Below the pieces are notes generated by a model. It worked only from the letters and a program-made list of their open reading frames with translations, was not told the origin of the DNA and ran no database searches. Shown in pieces: positions 52,391 through 63,179 of a stretch of 64,000 bases of DNA. Position 1 is the stretch's first letter. Each line of letters begins with the position of its first letter. A program made the translations under genes and the position numbers. Origin of the DNA: Mangifera indica (Eukaryota; Streptophyta; Magnoliopsida; Sapindales; Anacardiaceae); contig NW_025401102.1 of NCBI RefSeq assembly GCF_011075055.1, forward strand, positions 372,001-436,000, written 5' to 3'.

Positions 52391-52842
52391 CGATTTCAGT
52401 TTTTACTTAGATTTGGGTAACAAAACTATTGAATGTACAAATAATGTAAGTATTTATAAAAAGATTCAAGCACTCAGAGATCATCATTAAAGTTTTTAAT
52501 TTTTTATCTCTATAAAAATTATTAGCTTCACAGTTTTCTTAATACATATTGCTATTTATATAAAGGAAATTTAAAAGAAACTTACTTGCTATATGATAAT
52601 GATGAATGATAGAGAAAATAACTACAATGTATTGTTGTTGGAGTGTTAATAGAATAAAAACATTGAGAAAAGAGATGATGGTGAAAATTAGATGAAAACT
52701 ACAAATATAGATTAGTTAAGTGAAGTGAGAAAGAAGTATTATTAGAATAAAAATATTTGTTTGCTTATAAAGGTAAAAAGTCTGATGGTTGGCGTAAAAA
52801 TGTATAAACGAAAATATTTTTGCTTATTTTAATTAATTTCCC

Positions 52843-53700
52843 TATCATTTTTAAAATTGTAAAAAAAAGATAAATCCTCACATTCTATCAAGTAATATTA
52901 GTAAATTCTATTGCATAATAAGGCAAAGACAAAAAAATGATGTGATGCGAAGTTATTATTATACAATTTATTTTACAAATTCATTATAATCCCACCATTA
53001 ATGAGATTATACCACTCATTGTCATCATCTGACAATATCATCATCATCATCTTTTGTTATCGATGACAACACTACCATAATGTATTAACACTATTAACAA
53101 TACTACCTTCATCGACAATCATTAGTGACAATATCAGTACTTATTATTACTGTCGATAATATAATACAATCATTTGTCATCATCAACAACATTATTATCA
53201 TCAATAACCACTATCGATAATATTATCACCACTCTTACGATCATCAACATCACCATTACTATCATTATCATCACTACTGCTATCGTTGACAATCCAATTT
53301 GTTATTCGGGTTCTACAAATACTCCATCGCATAATAGACCACTCTTTCCTTTTTGCCATCGCACAAAATCTCACCCCTCATCCTCCATTGTGATGCCACA
53401 ATGTTATGTAATCTAAGAACATAAATGAGAATTACAAAAACCATATAATAAGAGATTAACTAGAATATTGACATGGAGCAAAGAGAACAAAACTAAGGAC
53501 ATCATCAACCATTTGATAAATATCTAATTGAAGAATGATGAGTTTTATTTATAAAACACTTTGTCAATGTTCAATTGATAAAAATTATGAACTAAATTGG
53601 CCACAAGTAGTGGTGGAAAGAAGTTGGATCAATTATGGTTAATTGACCCTCTTTTATAAAAAAATATTCATAAATTTATGCATATATATAATTATGCCCC
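52843..53700. repeat. Intergenic with (ATC/ACC)-rich low-complexity DNA
   Basis: 52990-53290 is built from imperfect ATC, ACC, ATT and GACAAT triplets (ATCATCATCATC at 53038 onward), producing an Ile/Thr/Ser open frame (53174-53416) that I regard as artefact. No gene is seen. Confidence 0.6.
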
Positions 53701-53719
53701 TTATATTATATGAACAATA

Positions 53720-56108
53720 TAATGATATAAATATATTTTCAATATTTGAACAAGTAAACAAACAACAGAGTCACCATTATTGTAGTGAAGAATTTTATAG
53801 TGTCTTAAATATGAAATTTCAAGAGTTGAATAATTATTTTAATGAGGTAATTAAATATAAAATTATTTATTTATTTGAAATACTTATGTCTAGATAAAAA
53901 TTTTGTTGCTTATGATAAAGAAAAACTGATACACTTTGTTGAATTTTATCTAAAAAATTTTTTTGATTTACAACTCATGATAATTGATTTTTAATTTAAT
54001 GATTTGTAACATCCCTCCTCAGAAGTACTATCCACTGGAGGAGAAATGTTATGAATTAATATTCGGAGCATCTATTATTTATTTATTTTAAAAAAACTAC
54101 TTTGAACTCAACTCATTACTGAAAGCATTTAGAAATTATTCTAAGAAAACTGAAAATCTGGAAACAAACAAAAGATGTATATATCTCATATGAAAATATC
54201 TGAAAATATGGAGTAATCATATCTAACTGTACAATCATCTGAAAAAGGTCAAAAGTCAATAAGAACAACCAGAGATAACATGCTTCAACTAGATCTATCT
54301 TCGTTGACCTAACCTTGCCTCGCAGCTATCTCGATCACTTGTACCTGTAATCATGAAAGAAAAGGAAGTGAGAGATAAGAACACTCAGTAAGAGAAAAGA
54401 ATTAAGTAAACTATCTCATTTCCTGTTCTAACTCACTCTCGGGACTCAACCTCACATCATAACCTCCATAAGAAATTGAGGGGATAATCTAGTTCATTCT
54501 TTACTATTTGAGTCATACTTTGTCCTATCTGGTGTCTATTTGATACTTTATGGAAGCTTATTATAAGGATTTGACACTTTTCTAAGCTTGAGCTCTCTTC
54601 CTTTCTCTCACTACACCATTTTTGAATCTGAATTAAGCTCTACTATGAGTATGCTCTACTGTAAGCGGACCCTACTAGGGGTCTATATCCTACTACGAAC
54701 ATGCCCTACTACGGGTGGTGTAATGTAAAGTGCCCCCTCATAGTTCATAGCATGCATGCGTGCCTTATATCTTACTAATCTTGCTTCCATCTAAATTTAT
54801 TCATAACTCACCAGACCATACTCTTGGGACCACCTCTGAATCTTGAGCCCCAAATTCCTTTTCTTGTTTTTATTTCTTTTCTTCTTCTTTTCTTTTTCTC
54901 TCTTTTCTTTCCTTTCCTTTCCTTTCCTTTCCTTTCTTTCTTCCTTTCCTTTTTCTCTTCCTTTTCTTTCTTTCCAAAAACTGTGAAATACTGTTCACGA
55001 AACTGTTCATTTGGCAGGGAAACCTTCTTTTTCATATAATTTAATAGTCCAAACGATCTCTAATTCATACAAGCTATATATCGTTGAAAAGAGGATTCAA
55101 AGAGCTTTCCAAAAATCTATAATATCACTCATAATTCATTAGGTAAGACAGTCAAAAGGTGAGATGAAATCAATGGCAAAAAAACTGTCTTCACTATTTA
55201 TTTGGTAAAACAGTCCTTTTGGTTCATACACTATTTAACAGTCCAAACGATATCTAATTCATACAAGCTATATATCATTGGAATGAGGATTCAAAGAGAT
55301 TTCTAAAAAGCTATAATAGCACTCATGATTCATCAGATAAGACAGCCAAAACGTGGGATGAAGTCAGTGGCAAAAAACTGTTTTCACTGTTTATTTGGTA
55401 AGACAGTGTTTTTTGTTCATGCCATTTAACAGTTCAAACGGTCTCTAATTCATGCAAGCTATATATCACTAAAAAGAGAATTCAAATATCTTTCCAACAA
55501 ACTATAATAGCACTCATAATTCATTAGATATGACAGTCAAAATGTGGGACGAAGTCAGTGGCAAAACGGTAAATATTATCTAACTCTCTACCATGAACAA
55601 AATCACACACATAGATACCCCAAATGGCAAAACAACATTTCTCAACTTCAAAGTCATCATTTATAACATAGATCCAAGAAAAAAAAAACATAAAACATAA
55701 AACATATCAAAGATAATATCTTTTACCTTGTTTCAAGCTAAATCTTTATAGGTTAGCTCCCTCCTCTTTGTTTTGCTTTCTTTATCACCAAAACCACTTT
55801 AAATCAACACCAAAACACACTAACATTCTCACATAACATGCATATAAACATAGGTAAAGGGAAAGGAAATAGATCTTTTGGTTACCAAGGCTTCCAAAGT
55901 GCTTCTTTGTTTCCTTTTCTTATTTTGTCTTCCAAAACCCCTTCAATTCCTTCATTTATCTTCACAAAACAAAAGAAAATAGCATGAAGAATGTTGGCTG
56001 CTAGAATGGATGGGAAGATGATGGAAAAGCCTTGAAGTTTATTTGTTTTGTCTTTTTTCTCTTTATATATATCCATATCTATGTATATACAACTTTATCT
56101 TTTTATCC

Positions 56109-56178
<70 letters not shown>

Positions 56179-56580
56179 AAACTGGAAATATCTCAAAACA
56201 AAATCAAAAGACATAAATACCCCTGAAACGTACCTGAAGGTATTACATGATTACATTTTGGATATACGCTCTAATGTCAAATTTATGAGATTAAATGAGA
56301 ATGAAGATGTTATAAAAGTGATAGTTAAAACTAAAAAGGATAAAATGTTTCCAATTTTTCATTAGTTTTTTTGTTATTGAAATTAGCATTAATTTCACCA
56401 ATTGTCATTGTGAGTGTAGAAAGAACATTTTTAGTAACTTATTTTGTGAAAAACAGTTTGTGAAATAGAATAAGCAATTAATAGTTAAATGATAGCTTAG
56501 TTGTGTAGATAGAAAGATGTATTTGATAATATTGTTAATAAAGTCATTATACAATATTTTCAAAAGATAAAATCATATAT
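53720..56580 (+). pseudogene. hAT (TTF-type finger) transposase C-terminal relic, split by a solo LTR
   Basis: Left part (53720-54004): HHYCSEEFYSVLNMKFQELN, then in another frame DKNFVAYDKEKLIHFVEFY. Both follow the conserved region before the dimerisation domain of hAT proteins with TTF-type fingers. Right part (56248-56570): LRSNVKFMRLNENEDV, then LALISPIVIVSVERTF and NSL*NRI, the hATC dimerisation pattern (LALxLPVxTxxVERxFS ... K..LRNRM). It is joined across the 54005-56247 LTR by the TGATT duplication. Several frameshifts and stops mean it cannot be active. Element ends were not found. Confidence 0.75.
54005..56247 (-). mobile_element. Solo LTR, 2,243 bp, TSD TGATT (same family as 45996)
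   Basis: The plus-strand left end TGTAACATCC and right end GGTATTACA are the reverse complement of an LTR starting TGTAATACC. Perfect TGATT flanks lie at 54000-54004 and 56248-56252. It carries the same parts as the 45996 copy in reverse order: TTTCC-rich tract (54880-54985), ~175-bp tandem repeats (55040-55570) and a long (AT)n run (56116-56176). Sequence divergence from the other copy is visible throughout, so they are separate insertions rather than a recent duplication. Confidence 0.92.
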
Positions 56581-57246
56581 AAGATAATTATAAATATATT
56601 AGTTAATAAATATTTTATTAATACAAATATTTATGTTTATTTTAATTTAAAATATATTTATGTTATTATAACTTTAACTCTTTTAAGTCATTATACAATA
56701 CTTTTAAAAGATGAAATCATGTCTATAATCCCAATATCATCTTGACTAAAGACACAAATAATGCAATAAAACTATTATCATATTTTTGAATGATCTCACT
56801 AAAAGGAGGTGACAAATTTCACATGTCAAGTTTATTTATGATTACCTAGTATAACACATTAGAACAATAGACTAACTTGTTATATGATTACTTATTGATG
56901 ATTATTCTAGTGTTTGTGAAACAAATCCTCTAATAGATGGTGGTGTATATGTTTTTTCAATTTGAGACTATCAAGACACTTTGTATACCAATCAACTTAA
57001 TTTGATACTAACTTAACATAATCATTTTATTAAGCCTATTTTAAGACCATTAATACAATAGTTGCTGACTATATTGATAAATATATAGTAAATCGATATA
57101 AGATTCATCACACTCAAATACAGAAGAATATATAAAAAATTCAATGACTCGTTTGAGAAAAAAGCAAAACTAAAAGAGAAATTTTTTAGATATAAATGGG
57201 AAGAAATAAATGAACAATGTGAATATCCAAAAAGAGCTTTTAGTGA
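56581..57246. other. Intergenic, possibly degraded element
   Basis: AT-rich. Minus-strand open frame 57022-57276 has no recognised product and runs into the MULE end. Nothing supportable is seen. Confidence 0.35.
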
Positions 57247-57255
57247 TAAACAAAA

Positions 57256-58160
57256 GGCCAAATGACTATTTCCCACCCAAGGTTTGATGTTTTCTCAAGT
57301 TTCCACCCTTTAACTATGGAAACACCAAACACCCACCTATGGTCGGTTAGATTTAACAAAACTCTAATGGTGGTAAATTTAATCTCATTTTCCCCCCTAA
57401 AAGTTTAAAAACTAACATTTTTTCCCTAAGCTAAGTTTGAAAAAATCGCATTTCCCCCCTTAGGGTTTATTTCCAAACCCTTTCACTTTCTTCGGCGCCA
57501 TCACCGGCCGTCTTCCCCTCCCGACGGTTTCTCTTCCACCTCCGGCCCCCCTCAACTCTTGCACTACGCATCCGACGACTAGAGAAGATGAGATCGATCG
57601 ACGCAGCCGACGACTGGGAGAAAATTTCTTCGTCTTGGAGAAGACGATCGATCGACGCATCCGACGACTGGGAGAAGACGATCGATCGACGCATACGAAG
57701 AACTCTTGCACTACGCACTACGCATCCGATGACTGGGAAGACGAAGAACTTCGTCTTCCCCGACGAAGTTCTTCGTCTTCCACGGCTTCTCCTACTCCGA
57801 TCGGGAGTCCAAATGAGAGGAAAAAGATCGCCGGAAGGAGAGGATGCTTCGGGAGGGAGAGGCCATCGACAATGGAGCCGGAGATGTCGTCGGAGATTTC
57901 GAAACGAAACCCTAGGATGAAATTGTGATTTTTTAAAACTTAGGCTGGGAGAAAATTATAGTTTTTAAAGTTTAGGAGGGCAAAATAGATTTTATTTTAG
58001 TTTATTTTTAATATTATGGAGAAAATGACGATTTTACCCTTATCACCGTTAGAGTTTTGTTAAATCTAACCGGCCATGGGTGGGTGTTTGGTGTTTCCAT
58101 AGTTAAAAGGTAGAAACTTGAGAAAACATCAAACCTTGGGTGGGATATAGTCGGTTGGCC
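57256..58160. mobile_element. Non-autonomous MULE of the GGCCAAA family, copy C
   Basis: The left terminus GGCCAAATGACTATTTCCC and the right terminus form an inverted repeat of about 125 bp with roughly 90% identity, the best preserved of the three copies. Perfect 9-bp duplications TAAACAAAA lie at 57247-57255 and 58161-58169. The interior is GC-rich and includes a tandem repeat (about 57590-57740) built on CGATCGATCGACGCATCC plus GACGACTGGGAGAAGA. Overlapping open frames on both strands (57460-57928) are repeat-driven. No transposase is encoded, so mobilisation would have been in trans. Confidence 0.92.
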
Positions 58161-58169
58161 TAAACAAAA

Positions 58170-60618
58170 AGATGTGCATAACAAGGTGAGTGGATGAGGT
58201 GGAATGGAAGGCAAAACTATTATTGTTATTATTGAAAGTTATGAAAATCAAATAATATTGGAATAGATTCTTCACCAAATGTGATAACAAACCTACTTTT
58301 GGCTTTATTTTACTTAGACTCAAACATCTAAAGTTTTAATTGAATGGGAGAATATTTTTTATGAAAGATTATTACAATTATCAAATTAATACTGTATTAA
58401 AAAGAGATATTTCTCTAATATTCATCAAGAATTAATGGTATATAATAATACTTCACCATTAATAATTGATACAAACGTTAAGTTATTATTTATAATTTAA
58501 TAATTTTAAATTAAAAATAAAATAATAATAAATAATATTATAAGATATTTGAACCTGTAATTTTACCCTTTATTACCATTTGTAGTAACCAATTTTCTGA
58601 CTTTCTTTGTCTATTATTATTTATATATATGATCCACTAAATTGGGTTTCTTAGTTTTACTATTTTTGAACCTTAGAGACTTGAATCTAAAATTGAATAG
58701 TATATTTTAAAATGTCTTTTTAATAATACCTTGTTCTTATGAGTTAGAAAAGAGTGTTCAAACATATAATATGATAATTTAAACAATATCTTAATATTTT
58801 AAATATTACAACACATTTTAGGATAATTATTAGTTGTTTGAGAAGATAATCTTACATACACCAAGGGCAAACTACATGTACATATTTTGGATATACAAAA
58901 TAAGTATACAGGTAATACGTTATTATGTGATTAGAAGTTATTTTATCTTTAATTTAAAATTATTCAATTACATGATAACACATTATCTATATATTTATTT
59001 TATGCATTTAAAGTGTGTGCATAGTTTTATTATTATTTTTTTTTGTTTTTCGATTTTAAAAAACGATAATTATTTTTTGAATAATTCATGATAACAAGAG
59101 TAAATGGAAAAAGAGTAGGAATTTTTGACATAAAGCCCAAGATAGAAAAGTCAATTTTGCATGACTAATCAACCATACAATTCATGAATCTACTTGATTT
59201 CAACTCAAAATTTTGCTCATAAATGACAATAAAATTGAGACTTCAAACTTCTATTGAAGGAAAAATAAAAATAGAGGATGTTCTATGGTATATAAAGGAA
59301 AGATAAGTTTTAACAAATTATTTGGGCTTATGTTTGTTAATTTAGGCTAAGCCCTATTAGGCCTGGTCCATGTGCTTTTTATGGCCTTGATTGAGTAGAA
59401 AGTGGCTCATTATTGATCAAAAAAAGCAAATTTAAAAAGATTTTATTTTATTTTTCAAAATTAGCCTTTTTTATTTTATTTTAATCTTTTGAACTTTTTT
59501 CTTTATAATCTTGGTTGAGAAAGGCCAAATAACTAATTCCAAACCAAACTTTGATTAAATAACAAATTTTCACCTTTTTAAGTTTAAAAGTTTGTTTCCT
59601 ACCCAATCATCCAATTTTGTTGCTAGATTTTGCACGCTTTAATTAACTATAGAATTAATGAAAAGTCTAATGTATCATTCAATAATGATGAAAAGTCTAA
59701 AATATTGTTGAATAATTTGAAAATCCCAACCCTCTATCCTTTCTTGAGTCTTTATTCTTTGAATTCTCATTCTTTTTTCAATTTGACTTAACTTTAGAAT
59801 TTGATTGAAAACACCAATGAAACCTTAGTTTTTATCACAAAGGGTGTCCTAGAGTGAGGGCTAAACTCTTAAAATGGGAGGGTAAACTCATTTCTTTAGC
59901 AAGTACAATTTAATTAGTTCAATAAGTTATTCATGTCTTTATAATTTAAAAATGACTTATTTTTTTTAAAAAACCAAGAAACCTTACTCGGTTAGAAGGT
60001 ATGTAAATTTCAAATATAATGATTAGACTTACAACTATTATATAAACTTTTGCTTTTTTTTAAAGGGTGATATAATAAATTTGAGATTTTATTTGATACA
60101 AAGATTTAGATAGGTGAAAACCCATGACTATCTCTTGGTATACTATTTGTCTACTTAATTCTAAGAGCTCCCCCAAACATTCTTTCTCTCTCTCTTTCTT
60201 TTATTTTTTTAATGGTCAATTTCAAACCAAATAATATAAAACTAAAAAAATAACTTTTTTTTTTTTTTTGAAATGCTTATATACCTCCATTTACAAGCTT
60301 ACTTATTCCACAGCTTCTTGTTCACCTTCAATTTGGTAAATAAAGAGAATATATAACTTGACTTGAGAACAAATATTTATATTAGTCAAATTTGCTAATT
60401 GAATGTAGGATTGAATAACACAAAAGAGTTAAACCTGAATTGAATATGAGTAATGCTATGTACATATATTTTTGATACATAATTTAGATAAAAAAATGAT
60501 TTGTCGTCATATGATTGGATATTATTTTATTTTAATTTAAATTCATCTAATCGTATAATGACATATTATTAGTGTACACAATTTTATTGATCAAATATAT
60601 AACTTCTATCTTCTTTAC
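58170..60618. other. Intergenic with a lone GGCCAAA-type MULE end
   Basis: At 59523 the sequence GGCCAAATAACTAATTCC ... CAAACTTTGATT resembles one MULE terminus of copies A-C. No partner end or 9-bp duplication was found, so it may be a truncated copy. AT-rich MITE-like repeats lie at about 58860-59040 and 60450-60600. No gene was recognised. Confidence 0.4.
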
Positions 60619-60944
60619 GAGATATTAATTAAAATAGGCAGCTGCTTTCCCGCGTAAACGTTTTTCGGCAGCAATTCTTACTTTTTACTTTTTTAAGTAA
60701 ATTGTATTTTTTATTCCGAAAATACCTCTCATTTAATTTCTCAACGTTTACTATAACATTTCGTCGATTAATTGCTTACATTTCACAATACGCATTAAAA
60801 TTAAGTTATCTGTAATGAATAAAAGCTATAGATTGAAAACCGGATTAATTTTTTATAAAATAATTGATTGTTATATATCGAAATGGATATATCGAAAATG
60901 GTACATTTTTTCTCAAAACGGTGAGTTTTCTTCTCAAACAGGTT

Positions 60945-61375
60945 GCGTGAAGGGGTGCAGGTGCGGGAATAAGTGTGAAAATTTGAAAAAGGGGTGCAAG
61001 AATTTGGAAAGAAATGCAGAAATCTGGAAAAAGGTGCGGGAAGGGGTGCGGGTGCGGGAATTTGGAAAGGGGTGCAGGTGCGAGAATTTGGAAACGGGTG
61101 TGAGAATTTGGAAAATGGTGCAGGAATCTGGAAAGGGGTGTGTAAAAATACAAATGGGTACGTGAAAATGTAAAGGGGTGTGTGAAAATACAAATGAGTG
61201 CGTAAAATATAAAAGGGGTGCGAGAATTATAAAAGAGGTGCATGAAAATAATGAACACAAAACAGATGCATAAAAATACAAATGAGTGCATGAAAATATG
61301 AAGGGGTGCGTAAAATATAAAAGGAGTGCGAGAATTATAAAAAGGGTGCGGGGAAATTATAAAAAGGATACGGGA
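60945..61375 (+). repeat. Minisatellite, left arm (GGGGTGCGTGAAAATA-type)
   Basis: About 20 monomers of 19-23 bp, alternating GGGTGCGAGAATTTGGAAA-type (left part) and GGGTGCGTGAAAATACAAAT-type (right part) variants. They are complementary in type to the right array. Confidence 0.9.
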
Positions 61376-61400
61376 GTTATAATATATATTAATATATATT
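61376..61400. repeat. Central AT palindrome of the foldback element
   Basis: TATAATATATATTAATATATATTATA-type dyad symmetry centred near 61390, flanked by TACGGGAG on one side and CCCGCACC on the other. It marks the tip of the potential hairpin. Confidence 0.75.
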
Positions 61401-61404
61401 ATAA

Positions 61405-61985
61405 ACCCGCACCCCTTTTATAATTATAAAGGGGTGCGGGAGATGCCCCCCCCCCCTCCCTTTTATAATTCTCGCACCCCTTTTATATTTTACGTGCCTG
61501 TTTGTATTTTTACGTACCTTTCATATTTTCACGCACTCGTTTGTATTTTTACTCACCCGTTTTGTATTTTCACACTCGTTTATATTTTCAAGTACCCCTT
61601 CACATTTTCACGTATCTGTTTATATTTTCACGTACCCCTTCACATTTTTACGCACCTGTTTTGTGTTCATTATTTTGACGCACCCCTTTTATAATTCCCG
61701 CACCCATTTTATATTTTACGCACCCTTTTGTATTTTCACGCACCTTTCACATTTTTACACACCCGTTTGTATTTTTACGCACCCATTCACATTTTCACAC
61801 ACCCGTTTGTATTTTCACGCACCTTTTTTATAATTCCCACATCCTTTTTATATTTTACGCACTCGTTTGTATTTTTACGCACCCGTTTATATTTTCACGC
61901 ACCCCTTCACATTTTCACGCACCTATTTGTATTTTTACACACCCATTTGTATTTTCATTCACCCATTCCCGTACCCGTTTGTATT
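61405..61985 (-). repeat. Minisatellite, right arm (TATTTTCACGCACCC-type)
   Basis: About 27 monomers of ~20 bp such as GTTTGTATTTTCACGCACCC and CTTCACATTTTCACGCACC. This is the reverse-complement type of the left arm. A C11 tract lies at about 61445-61456. Confidence 0.9.
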
Positions 61986-62255
61986 TTCTTATAAAAGTAT
62001 ATAAAAATAAATTATTTTATAAAAAATTAATCTGTTTTTCATCTGTAGATTTTATTCATTACAGAAAACTTAATCTTAATGCGTATCGTCTGAAATATAA
62101 GCAATTAATCGGTGAAAACTATGGTAAACGCTGATAAATTAAATGAGGGGTATTTTTGAAATGAAAATATAATTTGCTTAAAAAGGTAAAAAGTAAGAAT
62201 TGCTGTCGAAAAAAGTTTACGTGGCAAACCGACTGTCTATTTTAATTAATTTCCC

Positions 62256-63179
62256 CTTCGTTATAGTTTTAATGGTTAAACACTAATTTTTTATATTAAG
62301 TACCTTTTTATTTTAATTATTAAAAACTTTTTTTTATCAGTTTTCTCTAATGTAAAACAATTTAGTATCTAAAAATCATTAGTTTTTTAGAGCAACTGAC
62401 AGAATCTTCTTCTTCCAACCCTTCCAAATCTATGTTCTGGTAGATGGGACTATTTATGAAATCCAACAAAATTATGTATCAAAGAAGCTCGGTCAATCAT
62501 GTGTTAAGTTGGAGTTAATTGATTAACTAGAGAATCATCGTCAATTTTGTTTTCAGTATTTTAAACATTCGTTTCCCTTTTATAGTGGAAATGCATCTTG
62601 AGATCAGATTAGGGATTTTCTTTATCCATTGATATTAATCTATATTCATTGCTAATTTTCATTTTAGGCACCCCTTAGATGGAATCATCTTATAAAACGT
62701 TTAAAGCAATGCCATAGGATATCGAACTGATGGCAATCTGATGGCTGTTAGATGCCATTGACAGTTGAGTTGTCAACTAGAGTGCGAAGTTCTCTTATAA
62801 AATCTCTTCTCAATGCGGTGGTTGGAATACTTGATTCCTTCTTGATTCGTTCAGCGCCAGACCCGCTGCTGCTTAATGATTCACATCAAAGGAATTTATG
62901 GATGTGAAGTTTTCATGCATAAGATTTGGAAACAAGCACTAATCTGATGATGCTATAAATCCACAACCATCTCCGAAAATTGGTTGCAAGGAGAGGAGGC
63001 CGAATGGAAGGTGGTTTTTTTCTAGCTTTATTAGGCAGCACAATCATGAGCTTTTACCAGCTCAGGCACATCTTTTCCGAAGCCATAGAAACGTTTATCT
63101 TCTTTAAAGTAAGTTTAGGATAAGAAGACGGAAGAACATACTCCAGTGTGTAAACTCTTTTCTGCATATCAAAATGTTG
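62256..63179. other. Intergenic, possibly the degraded upstream part of the FAR1-like relic
   Basis: The stretch is of mixed composition. A possible short FAR1-domain-like piece (SPKIGCKE) occurs near 62,970, but too little remains to call. Nothing else is seen. Confidence 0.3.

Larger units (their letters stand above)
42372..52842 (-). mobile_element. 10.5-kb MULE with transposase and DUF1985-type relics
   Basis: The left end GGGAAATTAATTAAAATAAG and the reverse complement of the right end are nearly identical over about 50 bp, then diverge. Perfect 9-bp duplications TATCATTTT flank the element (42363-42371 and 52843-52851). Inside, the minus strand holds a broken MULE transposase gene (48830-52390), and the plus strand a broken DUF1985-type gene (44840 to about 48450). 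Pairing of a MULE transposase with a captured DUF1985/Ulp1-type gene is known for plant Kaonashi-type MULEs. Two solo LTRs with perfect duplications and one LTR-like block are nested inside, adding at least 3.9 kb, so the original element was about 5-6.5 kb. Strand is given for the transposase. Confidence 0.88.
60619..62255. mobile_element. 1.6-kb foldback MULE made of inverted minisatellites
   Basis: Termini (left 60619-60870, right 62010-62255) are inverted repeats of about 250 bp, for example CAGCAATTCTTACTTTTTAC and CTGTAATGAATAAA on both arms. The outermost ends (RRGAWATTAATTAAAATAG) match those of the 10.5-kb MULE. Flanks CTTCTTTAC (60610-60618) and CTTCGTTAT (62256-62264) agree at 7 of 9 positions. 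The centre is two arrays of ~20-bp monomers in opposite orientation, so the whole element could fold into a hairpin. Long open frames on both strands are repeat artefacts. Confidence 0.85.

Noticed and set aside
53174..53416. Ile/Thr-rich open frame
   Set aside because: Low-complexity ATC/ACC triplet DNA with no conserved block.
57460..57928. Arg/Ser-rich open frames in MULE copy C
   Set aside because: They arise from the CGATCGATCGACGC tandem repeat and occur on both strands.
59523..59950. Fourth complete GGCCAAA-type MULE
   Set aside because: Only one terminus is visible; no inverted partner or 9-bp duplication within a reasonable distance.
61405..61985. Possible CRISPR-like array
   Set aside because: Monomers are contiguous and variable, without unique spacers, and the genome is plant.
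60801..61994. Several 85-150 codon open frames rich in Phe, His, Pro and Thr
   Set aside because: Produced by the ~20-bp minisatellite read in different phases on both strands.
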